Source: a virus
Direction: 5' to 3' (one strand)
Length of the DNA stretch: 23,116 bases
Virus record (IMG/VR): IMGVR_UViG_3300025892_000164
Coordinates: 1-23,116 of that record
How positions within the stretch are numbered: the first letter of the stretch is position 1; each line of letters opens with the position of its first letter. The notes beneath the pieces were generated by a model. It ran no database searches, had not been told where the DNA came from, and worked only from the letters and a program-made list of their open reading frames with translations. Of this stretch, positions 1 to 6,376 are shown one piece after another. The translations under genes and the position numbers were made by a program.

Positions 1-3000
1 ACCATCAGCTTTAAGTGTTACTGCACCCGATGAAACTGTAAAGTGATCACTGCTAAATGATGCTATACCTTTATTGGATGTTGTTGCATCTTCACCTGAT
101 ATAGTACCACCTGAAACATCGATACCTTCACCAGCCGCAAGATAACTTCCAACTCTTGCATCAGTATAATAAAGATTATTACCTTCAGTTAAGTTTGTAG
201 TTGTAAATCCTGTTAAGTTGCGTGTTCCAATTACAAGTGCGTGACCCATATAACCATGAGCTGAACACTGATAATGTAGTACTGGAGGAGTAGCCTCACT
301 TACAACAATTTCTAAATATGTTGAAGTTGTTGTAACGCCACTAGTAAATGCTGTTGTTTTTGCAGCGTCATAATAAAGTCTAAATGGGTGACTTGACATA
401 TCACTTGAACTTAGAGTAAATCTGTAAGTTCTACCGATTTGTAAATGTACTATCGGTGAGAATGTGCCATCAATTAAATATCCGCTAGAACTTCCTGTTC
501 CATTATAAACATGTGAAGCTGTTTTAGATGCAACCGTTACTGCAAAATTCTTTGTAGTTGCATCGTGTTTATTTCTTTCAACTGCAGTATTTGCAGAATC
601 TTTTGCAAAGAAATAATCACTATCAAAATTGTCAGCCGTGTAAACTGATTCGACATCAAAGCTGAATTGACCAGTTCCTGAGTTATATGATAGATCACCA
701 CCAGCTGAGAATAAACCTCTTATTTCTGATGAATCAACTGAAATATTACCAGCAGCTATATCAATACCATGACCACCTGCAAAATGTGCTCTTGTTTCTG
801 AGGCACTTGGTCCTGTGTAAGTAAAAATACCAGTAGCAGAATCATATGAGAAGCTTCCATCTCCACCAGCATCTATTCCAACTAAAGCACTTCTTGCCGC
901 AGAATCTGCTCTTGCAGTAGTATAATATAAATTGCTACCTTCCGATAAGTTGGTAGTAGATTTTGCATCAAATGCAGAATCAATATCTGAATCTGTTCTT
1001 GATTTTAAATAATATAGATTAGTTTGTTCCGGAATATCAGCTGTACTTACTTGATTCGTTCCTGTACCAAAGTCAATATGAGTATCATCAATACCGTCAG
1101 TTTTAATTGTTACTGCGCCAGATGTAACTGTAAAGTGATCACTACTAAATGATGCTATACCTTTATTAGATGCAGTAGCATCTTCTGCAGATATTTCACC
1201 AGAAGATATGTCAATACCTTCACCAGCACTAAAGTGAGCTCGTGTTTCTGCTGCACTTGGCCCAGTGTAAGTAAATACGCCGGTTGAACTATTATAAGCA
1301 AAACTACCATCACCGCCTGCATCTGTGGCAGAGACATAACCTCTTATTAATGGACGATAGTATGTTGTTAATTCAGCCGAATCAATTGCTAAATCTCTTG
1401 TTGATGCAATTGTTCCACCACCCTTTAAACCAACACCTGCGGTTATAGATACTGACGTATGATCAATATGTTCATTAGCTACAAACCCTGATAAATTATC
1501 ATGCCTTATTATTGGTTCATAGTAAGTTAAAAGTTCAGCAGAATCAATAGCCAAATCTCTAGTAGATGCAATAGTGCCTCCACCTTTTAAACCAAATCCT
1601 GCAGTTATTGAAACTCCGCTGTGTGCGACATGTTCATCACCTACAAAATTAGTAAGTGCATCATGATCTATAGATGGAATATTTCCAATGTCAGCAATTA
1701 ATAATGTTGGTATTCTTGCAGAGTCAATAGTTCCTGTTAAAGATGCTGCAGGTAAATTAGTTAATGATGCACCTGATCCTGAAAATAAAGGAGCATTTAT
1801 TTCTCTATTTGAAATAAATTTAGCACCGGAATGTTGATAGTTAAATGTAGGATTATTGACAATTGCTGAATCACCCCAAGTGAATCCTGCGCCATTAAGT
1901 GCTGAACTATCTGCTGCACTATCAGCTATAACAATATTTTTATCTTTTAGTACTATTGCAGATGAATTAATAGTAGTTTGAGATCCTTCAACTTGAAGGT
2001 TACCCATAATCTTTACTGTACCAGTAGCATCACCAATTGCAGCTGGATCAATTATTAATTCAGCTGGACCTCTTAATTGTGCAAATGTTGGTGTAGCTGC
2101 TGAATCTAAAGGCTGAGGACCTCGAATATCACCTGTACTACTATTGTAAGATATGCCGTTACTTGCACTTAGATGTGCTCTAACTTCTGCAGATGACGGT
2201 CCAGTGTATGTGAATACACCTGTAGAGTTGTTATATGCAAATGATCCATCACCACCTGCATCAGTAGCACTTACAGCGTTCTTTGCATCACTGTCTGCTC
2301 TTGCTGTGGTGTAATAAAGATTGGTTTGTTCAGGAATATCAGCCGTACTTACTTGATTTGTACCTGTACCAAAATCAATATGTGTATCATCTATTCCATC
2401 GGCTTTAATGCTGACAGCACCAGATGTAACTGCAAAATGTTCAGTGTTAAATGATGCTATACCTTTATTAGATGTTGATGCATCTTCACCGGATATTTCG
2501 CCAGAAGATATATCAATACCTTCACCGGCACTAAAGTGAGCTCTTGTTTCAGATGCACTTGGACCGGTGTATGTAAGAATTCCAGTAGAATTATCATAAG
2601 CAAAACTTCCGTCTCCACCTGCATCTGTTGCTGATATGAAACCTCTAATTTGTTGTCTAAATAAACTCGTAAGTTCTGCAGAATCTATCTTAATATCACC
2701 AGAAGTAATAGCAATACCGGATCCTCCAGTAAAATGTGCTCTCACTTCACTTGCATTTGGACCTGTATAAGTAAATTTACCAGTAGCAGAATCATAACTA
2801 AATGATCCATCTCCTCCAGCGTCTATTCCAAGTAATGCACTTCTTGCTGCAGAATCAGCTCGTGCAACTGTGTAGTATAGATTATTACCTTCAGATAAAT
2901 CTGTTGTTGATCTTGCATCGAATGCAGAATCAATATCGGAGTCAACCCTCGATTTTAAGTAATATAAATTAGTGCCTTCTGGCAATTGACCAGTATTTGC

Positions 3001-3822
3001 ATCACCTAAATCAGAATCAAAATTTGTTTTAGTGTAAACTTGTTCTACATCAAATGTAAACTGACCGGTGCCAGAGTTATATGTTAAATCTCCACCAGCT
3101 GTAAAATATCCACGAATGTCTTGTTTGAAGTTTGCTTCTAATTCTGCAGAGTCGATGCTTAGCGTGTTGCTAGCATTATTGTAAGTTAAACCTACACCTT
3201 CAAGAACAGCACTATCAAGTGTTATATTGAAGTCAGAATCAAAATTTGCTTTTGTATATACTTGTTCAACATCGAATTCAAATATACCGGTGCTGGCATT
3301 ATATGAAAGATCACCGCCACTGGCAAACATATTTCTAATTTGTTGTATAGAACCTTGTAAATTAAAATTTACTGGAGCTCCAACACTGTCTGTGGCTGCA
3401 AAACCTCCACTGGAATCTTTTAAATTTATGCTACCTAAGTGTATTGTAGTTCCACTTAAATATAAATCTCTGAATTTCTTAGCACTGTCACCTAAGTCAA
3501 ATGAACTATCTAGTGTAGGAACAATGTGGCCTTTTGTTGTAAGACCTGTTACGACTGGTGTTTTATCGGAATCTATAGCAATGATTAATTTGTCATTACC
3601 GGGTGAATATTCTCTTGCTAAACCTTGACCGACATCGAATGTAAAGTTCTTAAATGCGTTTTCAGCTGAATCATAGACTAATATTTGACCATCAGATTTA
3701 GTTGCGACACTAAAGTCTGAAAAGTTATCAATGGACAATCCAGTCTGTGCAGTACTTATTGGTGTACCAACTACAATCTTTTTGATGAAAGTCTGTTGGC
3801 CTGTAACAACCTTAATTGCCAT
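1..3822 (-). CDS. Giant modular tail-fibre / virion structural protein with an embedded cupredoxin-like domain (C-terminus beyond window)
   Basis: The frame is open from ATG at 3822 to the left edge, 1274 codons without a stop, so the C-terminus is missing. A good ribosome site (GAGGAA) lies just upstream, 7 bases after the preceding stop. Residues 1-160 form a head region with DLGDSAKKFRDLYLSG, a motif I recall from marine T4-like fibres. The rest is built from repeated modules: 'DAGGDGSF.Y...TG..TYTGP' (five copies), 'AGGDLSYN.GTG.F.FDVE.VYT' (three), 'SITAG.GLKGGGTIASTRDL' (two in tandem), 'SNKGIASF...HF.V.SGAV' (three) and 'EG.NLYY...RADSAARSAL'. Around residues 600-650 is a GNLQVEGSQTTINSS unit. 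Residues about 1090-1205 form a cupredoxin-like domain. The low-complexity, beta-rich, DSA-rich make-up fits an elongated, probably trimeric fibre outside the baseplate. The fibre role is inferred from composition and position; the exact attachment site is unknown. Confidence 0.85.
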   Translation of the reverse strand, partial: MAIKVVTGQQTFIKKIVVGTPISTAQTGLSIDNFSDFSVATKSDGQILVYDSAENAFKNFTFDVGQGLAREYSPGNDKLIIAIDSDKTPVVTGLTTKGHIVPTLDSSFDLGDSAKKFRDLYLSGTTIHLGSINLKDSSGGFAATDSVGAPVNFNLQGSIQQIRNMFASGGDLSYNASTGIFEFDVEQVYTKANFDSDFNITLDSAVLEGVGLTYNNASNTLSIDSAELEANFKQDIRGYFTAGGDLTYNSGTGQFTFDVEQVYTKTNFDSDLGDANTGQLPEGTNLYYLKSRVDSDIDSAFDARSTTDLSEGNNLYYTVARADSAARSALLGIDAGGDGSFSYDSATGKFTYTGPNASEVRAHFTGGSGIAITSGDIKIDSAELTSLFRQQIRGFISATDAGGDGSFAYDNSTGILTYTGPSASETRAHFSAGEGIDISSGEISGEDASTSNKGIASFNTEHFAVTSGAVSIKADGIDDTHIDFGTGTNQVSTADIPEQTNLYYTTARADSDAKNAVSATDAGGDGSFAYNNSTGVFTYTGPSSAEVRAHLSASNGISYNSSTGDIRGPQPLDSAATPTFAQLRGPAELIIDPAAIGDATGTVKIMGNLQVEGSQTTINSSAIVLKDKNIVIADSAADSSALNGAGFTWGDSAIVNNPTFNYQHSGAKFISNREINAPLFSGSGASLTNLPAASLTGTIDSARIPTLLIADIGNIPSIDHDALTNFVGDEHVAHSGVSITAGFGLKGGGTIASTRDLAIDSAELLTYYEPIIRHDNLSGFVANEHIDHTSVSITAGVGLKGGGTIASTRDLAIDSAELTTYYRPLIRGYVSATDAGGDGSFAYNSSTGVFTYTGPSAAETRAHFSAGEGIDISSGEISAEDATASNKGIASFSSDHFTVTSGAVTIKTDGIDDTHIDFGTGTNQVSTADIPEQTNLYYLKSRTDSDIDSAFDAKSTTNLSEGSNLYYTTARADSAARSALVGIDAGGDGSFSYDSATGIFTYTGPSASETRAHFAGGHGIDIAAGNISVDSSEIRGLFSAGGDLSYNSGTGQFSFDVESVYTADNFDSDYFFAKDSANTAVERNKHDATTKNFAVTVASKTASHVYNGTGSSSGYLIDGTFSPIVHLQIGRTYRFTLSSSDMSSHPFRLYYDAAKTTAFTSGVTTTSTYLEIVVSEATPPVLHYQCSAHGYMGHALVIGTRNLTGFTTTNLTEGNNLYYTDARVGSYLAAGEGIDVSGGTISGEDATTSNKGIASFSSDHFTVSSGAVTLKADG
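215..560 (-). other. Cupredoxin-like (type-1 copper site) domain inside the giant fibre
   Basis: Translation of this stretch gives 'SSHPFRLYYD' followed about 40 residues later by 'LHYQCSAHGYMGHALV'. With the start at 3822 the putative ligands are H1145, C1186, H1189 and M1192. The arrangement His-x40-Cys-x2-His-x2-Met matches the spacing of amicyanin (H53, C92, H95, M98), a blue copper protein. The flanking strands ('RTYRFTLSSSDM', 'STYLEIVVS') fit a Greek-key beta-sandwich. From memory, similar YxCxxHxxMG segments occur in other marine phage structural proteins. Copper binding is an inference; the four ligand residues are seen directly. Confidence 0.7.
720..1040 (-). repeat. Fibre composite repeat (EG.NLYY / RADSAARSAL / GIDAGGDGSFSYDSATG), copy 2
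   Basis: Aligns without gaps to 2670-2990 at a constant offset of 1950 bases (650 codons). Both copies encode an 'LKSR.DSDIDSAFDA.STT.LSEG.NLYY' segment, then 'ARADSAARSAL.GIDAGGDGSFSYDSATG'. The block overlaps the edge of the other repeat class, so the fibre is a mosaic of nested duplications. Confidence 0.8.
1020..1347 (-). repeat. Fibre composite repeat block, copy 2 (DAGGDG module + SNKGIASF module)
   Basis: This stretch aligns without gaps to 2322-2649 at a constant offset of 1302 bases (434 codons). Both encode a 'DAGGDGSFAY..STG..TYTGPSA.ETRAHFSAGEGIDISSGEIS' type module followed by 'SNKGIASF...HF.VTSGAV.IK.DGIDDTHIDFGTGTNQV'. Many differences fall at third codon positions. A partial third copy of the second half lies at 1-145. 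Confidence 0.85.
1346..1669 (-). repeat. Two tandem 54-residue fibre repeats (GLKGGGTIASTRDLAIDSAEL)
   Basis: Two direct 162-base units, about 1508-1669 and 1346-1507. Each encodes 'H....F....H..H..VSITAG', then 'GLKGGGTIASTRDLAIDSAE', then 'TYY.P.IR'. The unit length is an exact multiple of three, so copy number can change without breaking the frame. Confidence 0.85.
2322..2649 (-). repeat. Fibre composite repeat block, copy 1 (DAGGDG module + SNKGIASF module)
   Basis: Partner of the block at 1020-1347, collinear with no indel by inspection. It precedes that copy in the protein. Protein identity is clearly higher than base identity, which suggests an old duplication kept by selection on the protein. 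Confidence 0.85.
2670..2990 (-). repeat. Fibre composite repeat (EG.NLYY / RADSAARSAL / GIDAGGDGSFSYDSATG), copy 1
   Basis: Partner of 720-1040. Its offset (1950 bases) differs from that of the neighbouring block pair (1302 bases), so the two duplications were separate events or were rearranged later. Confidence 0.8.
3005..3335 (-). repeat. Two near-tandem AGGDLSYN/FDVEQVYT fibre modules
   Basis: Modules at about 3225-3335 and 3005-3115 encode 'GGDL.YN..TG.F.FDVEQVYTK.NFDSD'. They are offset by 222 bases (74 codons). A third copy at about 610-715 lies just before the cupredoxin-like domain. Confidence 0.8.
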
Positions 3823-3829
3823 TATTTCC

Positions 3830-4183
3830 TCACTTAGTTACGGATGGAGTTACTTGTATGCGTCCTTCCATAATTCTTTCGACTATGGTGTTGCCAGTTC
3901 CACTTTCAGCATGAGATAACTCAACATCATATACGTGTCTTCCCGGCTTCAACGCATCAGTTTGTGTATTGGTAAGAGATAAAGTAGCAGTACCATCAGT
4001 ATTACTTGTTATTACTGTAGTAAAAGCTGTAGCTTCAGAACTATCTGTATTGAAAGTTTTCTTTATCTTACCAGTTACTGAATATCCTAAGAGATTCTTA
4101 GCTGCGCCGTTGATGTCGACTAAATGAAGTTCAATAGTAGTGTCAGTACCTTGATCAATGGTAAATTCGTGAAATTGGGCCAT
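3830..4183 (-). CDS. Small virion structural protein, beta-sandwich-like (117 aa)
   Basis: Starts at ATG 4183 behind a CGGAG ribosome site and is the first gene after a late promoter. It begins 'MAQFHEFTIDQGTDTTIELHL' and ends in 'VYDVELSH', 'VERIMEGRIQVTPSV'. The pattern of alternating hydrophobic and polar residues, with short Gly/Asn turns ('SNTDGTATLSL') and no helix-rich stretch, suggests an immunoglobulin-like or baseplate-upper-protein-like beta-sandwich. I recall similar short proteins beside fibre genes in marine T4-like phages, usually called only virion structural protein. It lies 7 bases before the giant fibre gene, so it may be a fibre connector or base. Function is inferred from position only. 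Confidence 0.7.
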   Translation of the reverse strand: MAQFHEFTIDQGTDTTIELHLVDINGAAKNLLGYSVTGKIKKTFNTDSSEATAFTTVITSNTDGTATLSLTNTQTDALKPGRHVYDVELSHAESGTGNTIVERIMEGRIQVTPSVTK

Positions 4184-4209
4184 GAAATACTCCGGTTGAT
4201 TTCTTTGTC

Positions 4210-4223
4210 GGACGCTAACGCCC
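4210..4223 (-). other. GC-rich hairpin in the 5' leader of the distal fibre transcript
   Basis: On the minus strand this reads GGGCGTTAGCGTCC and can form a 5-bp stem (one G-U pair) with a TTAG loop. It stands out in an AT-rich region and lies between the late promoter and the start at 4183, so it would sit near the mRNA 5' end. No T-run follows it, so it does not look like a terminator. Confidence 0.35.
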
Positions 4224-4236
4224 CTGCCTTTAAGTC

Positions 4237-4244
4237 TATTTATA
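4237..4244 (-). promoter_or_regulatory. T4-type late promoter (TATAAATA) for the distal fibre unit
   Basis: Perfect match to the T4 late promoter box on the minus strand, in the context GTATAAATAGA with a T-run just upstream. It lies in a 73-base gap and would start transcription about 6 bases downstream, giving a leader of roughly 45-50 bases to the ATG at 4183. Confidence 0.85.
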
Positions 4245-4256
4245 CAAAAACGACTC

Positions 4257-5420
4257 TTAAAAACCTTTAACCGAAGTTATTCCTGTATGTTGGCTGCTGT
4301 CGAGAAGTGCAGTGCCTTTATTTAAATCGTGAATTGCTAAAGGATTGCCACTTTCATCAGTGCTTGGTAGTGTAGATGTAATATTATATGAACCATCTTC
4401 AGAATTTCTAGTTCCAGTAAGTGATCCACTTGTTGCAACAGATGACCCGCTTAATGGATTATTTGTTCCACCCATTGTAACTGTATGATCAGTATTATTA
4501 GTGAATGTAAATTTTCTGCCAGTTTCAGTGGAAGAAACTCTTACATCTCGTATCTGACAAAATGAAGGTCTTCCATTTTCAAGTTCAACAACAGCATGCT
4601 GATTAGATGTATTTAAGTATATTGCAACACCAGTCTGGCCGGCATTACCATTATTAACACGTTGAAATGCACTAAACCATCTACAAAAACGATAAGTGTT
4701 TCCGCCAGCACTATGAGTTGTATTGTTTGTAGGAGGAAACGAACCACCGACACCAGTAATTGGACCGTCAGTACGATTGCCATCTTCTACGAATGCATGT
4801 GTGAATGTCATACTAAAATCAGATCTTATAACATTAGTCAACATTCTTCCACCAAATTTAGTTCCAGTTGAAGTGCTGTAGTACGCTTGATTTACTGCAG
4901 TACTTCCTCTATTACCTCCTCCAGAAGGAGGATAACCTACTGTAATTCGATAATTATCATTCCATGATGTACCACCACCCGATCCATAACTACTACCAGG
5001 GTCTGGTCTAATATCATTAATTTGTGTTTGAGTGTATGTATGATTTGTATCAACTACAACTTGTGTAGTATCACCTGTACCAGCGGTTGTGGTGCCAGTG
5101 TGACTTGCACTACCTTGAGTTATTGTGGTTGTTTTACCAGTGGCTCTTATCGCACCAGATCCTTTTAATTCTACTGTTGTACCTCCAGGCGTATCCATAT
5201 CTAATGGCGCATCTGAACCATTGTCAATGTTGAACCCATTTGTATCTAAGATGACTTTTTTATGATTAGTAGTTGAGTCTAATGTTAATTGACCAGACAC
5301 ATTGCCTGTCAGCTTGTATAACTGTATCGGAAGGTTTATTTTTGCACCGGCTTTTGAATTTAAACTTCCGGCAGAGTTAACCTCAGTAAAACCAAGATTT
5401 GAAATAAGTGGAGCACCCAT
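4257..5420 (-). CDS. Gly-rich fibre-tip or adhesin-like virion protein (387 aa)
   Basis: ATG at 5420, behind a TAGGTGA ribosome site, 7 bases after the 249-aa fibre gene. I do not recognise a named family. The N-terminal third is simple beta-rich sequence ('GNVSGQLTLDSTTNHKKVILD', 'VELKGSGAIRATG'). Residues about 135-260 hold long Gly/Ser/Pro/Asn loops ('GSSYGSGGGTSW', 'GYPPSGGGNRG', 'GVGGSFPPTNN') between aromatic strands. The only two cysteines ('YRFCRW', 'PSFCQIRD') lie in the middle to C-terminal part. Alternating glycine-rich loops and position at the end of a fibre operon suggest a receptor-binding tip, but this is inference. It could equally be another baseplate-associated structural protein. 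Confidence 0.7.
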   Translation of the reverse strand: MGAPLISNLGFTEVNSAGSLNSKAGAKINLPIQLYKLTGNVSGQLTLDSTTNHKKVILDTNGFNIDNGSDAPLDMDTPGGTTVELKGSGAIRATGKTTTITQGSASHTGTTTAGTGDTTQVVVDTNHTYTQTQINDIRPDPGSSYGSGGGTSWNDNYRITVGYPPSGGGNRGSTAVNQAYYSTSTGTKFGGRMLTNVIRSDFSMTFTHAFVEDGNRTDGPITGVGGSFPPTNNTTHSAGGNTYRFCRWFSAFQRVNNGNAGQTGVAIYLNTSNQHAVVELENGRPSFCQIRDVRVSSTETGRKFTFTNNTDHTVTMGGTNNPLSGSSVATSGSLTGTRNSEDGSYNITSTLPSTDESGNPLAIHDLNKGTALLDSSQHTGITSVKGF

Positions 5421-5427
5421 GTATCAC

Positions 5428-6177
5428 CTATGATTTAACTGTTTCAACAAAAGAGAATGCTGTTCCGTTATAGAATCCAACTGCAAGTTCAACCGAGTTT
5501 CCTAATGATATACCTTGAGAACTTCCGCTTGTATTCCAATTTATTGTAAGATTGTTGCCACCTGTAATTTTATCTACTACGACAGTTTGTCCTACATTCA
5601 AACTACCTTTTGCGATATTAAGTGTAATATCACCGCTCGTTGTATTTACTCTTACATATTGATCATCACTTGATGGAGGAGTGAATGTTTGTGAACTTGT
5701 AATTGTCGATGGATTAGCAACTGCACCAGGACCGGTATATGTAAATACACCTGTTGAATTATTATAAGCTAGTGATCCACTACCACCAGCATCATTAACT
5801 GAAACTAATCCTCGTATTACTGATGAATCAACCGAAAGATTACCAGCTGCAAAGTCAATACCATGACCTCCACTAATATGTGAACGTACGCTATCAGGGC
5901 TTGGTCCAGTATAAGTTATATTTCCAGTAGCTGAATCATAAACTAATCCTCCGTCACCTCCGGCATCGAGAACTTGGAATGCGCTTCTTGCTGTTGTCGT
6001 AATGTCAGCAGAATCGAGTAAATCAGTTTTTGTTTTTAATTCGTTAATAGCACCTACAATATCTGAGTCTATAGTTGTATTGAGGTTTACTAAATCACCA
6101 ATAGCGCCTGATATTTGATTAGTTTTTGTAACCCAGTTGGTTACTGTATCTGTTAGGTTAACCGTAGTTTTAGCCAT
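5428..6177 (-). CDS. Short tail-fibre protein sharing modules with the giant fibre (249 aa)
   Basis: ATG at 6177 overlaps the end of the 68-aa gene by 8 bases. The N-terminus ('TVNLTDTVTNWVTKTNQISG' and 'DIVGAINELKTKTDLL') has coiled-coil-like heptads and resembles N-termini I recall from marine T4-like fibres, probably the attachment part. Residues about 70-155 carry two copies of the 'DAGG.G.L.Y...TG..TYTGP' module and an 'SGGHGIDFAAGNLSVDSS' segment, both also found in the giant fibre. The C-terminus ('DDQYVRVNTTSGDITLNIA', then 'VVDKITGGNNLTINW', 'ELAVGFYNGTAFSFV') looks like a small beta-domain. Probably a trimeric baseplate fibre; its receptor is unknown. Confidence 0.8.
   Translation of the reverse strand: MAKTTVNLTDTVTNWVTKTNQISGAIGDLVNLNTTIDSDIVGAINELKTKTDLLDSADITTTARSAFQVLDAGGDGGLVYDSATGNITYTGPSPDSVRSHISGGHGIDFAAGNLSVDSSVIRGLVSVNDAGGSGSLAYNNSTGVFTYTGPGAVANPSTITSSQTFTPPSSDDQYVRVNTTSGDITLNIAKGSLNVGQTVVVDKITGGNNLTINWNTSGSSQGISLGNSVELAVGFYNGTAFSFVETVKS
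5780..5990 (-). repeat. Two DAGG.G/TYTGP fibre modules shared with the giant fibre
   Basis: The encoded 'DAGGDGGLVYDSATGNITYT' and 'DAGGSGSLAYNNSTGVFTYT' match the five DAGGDGSF modules of the 1-3822 fibre. The intervening 'GGHGID.AAGN.SVDSS.IRGL' also matches the copy near 720-790. Confidence 0.8.
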
Positions 6178-6376
6178 CTAATTTCTCTATAATTTGAGTT
6201 AACATTTTTTTAATATCACCAACTTCATCTTTTAAATCTTCAAACTCTTTTTCTTTTTGTCGTTTTCCAAGCTTTCTTTTCCTTGCCGCACTGATCTCAT
6301 CTTTATTTATATTCAAAATAGCTCCTGTAGATGTATCTCTTACTAAGTTGCTATGTCCTTCTACATCTTTATACAC
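6170..6376 (-). CDS. Small coiled-coil protein of the fibre operon (68 aa), GTG start
   Basis: The start is GTG at 6376, giving MYKDVEGHSNLVRDT; no in-frame ATG lies near it. It overlaps the preceding stop by 8 bases and lacks a strong ribosome site (only AAGAG about a dozen bases upstream), so translational coupling is likely. Residues 1-25 ('DTSTGAILNINKDEI') recall a short conserved phage motif. Residues 27-65 are highly charged ('ARKRKLGKRQKEKEF', 'LKDEVGDIKKMLTQIIEKL') with heptad spacing typical of a coiled coil. From memory, similar proteins occur beside structural genes in marine T4-like phages without a known job. It could be an assembly chaperone or a minor virion protein; this is unproven. 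Confidence 0.75.
   Translation of the reverse strand: MYKDVEGHSNLVRDTSTGAILNINKDEISAARKRKLGKRQKEKEFEDLKDEVGDIKKMLTQIIEKLDG

Noticed and set aside
215-560. Host-derived plastocyanin (petE-type auxiliary metabolic gene)
   Set aside because: The copper motif is in frame within a large fibre with repeat modules on both sides and has no own start, signal peptide or stop; it is a domain, not a separate gene.
1155-1337. Short minus-strand frame of 60 codons
   Set aside because: Out-of-frame shadow within the giant fibre; the real frame reads repeat modules through it. The frame at 12336-12539 is likewise a shadow inside gp8.
3227-3628. Plus-strand open frame of 133 codons
   Set aside because: It is antisense to the giant fibre frame, which is repeat-conserved there; low-complexity coding DNA leaves antisense frames open. 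Same reasoning for plus-strand frames at 16870-17325, 12017-12355, 13458-13769 and 15541-15825.
1-3822. CRISPR-like or non-coding tandem array
   Set aside because: The repeats are all in one open frame with offsets in multiples of three and third-position differences; no short constant repeats with regular spacers.
4210-4223. Rho-independent terminator after the 387-aa gene
   Set aside because: The hairpin is downstream of the late promoter box and no T-run follows it on the transcribed strand.
6369-6376. Frameshift joining the 526-aa and 68-aa genes
   Set aside because: The first protein ends normally and the second has a plausible GTG start and a coherent coiled coil; no slippery sequence is evident, so overlap with coupling is simpler.
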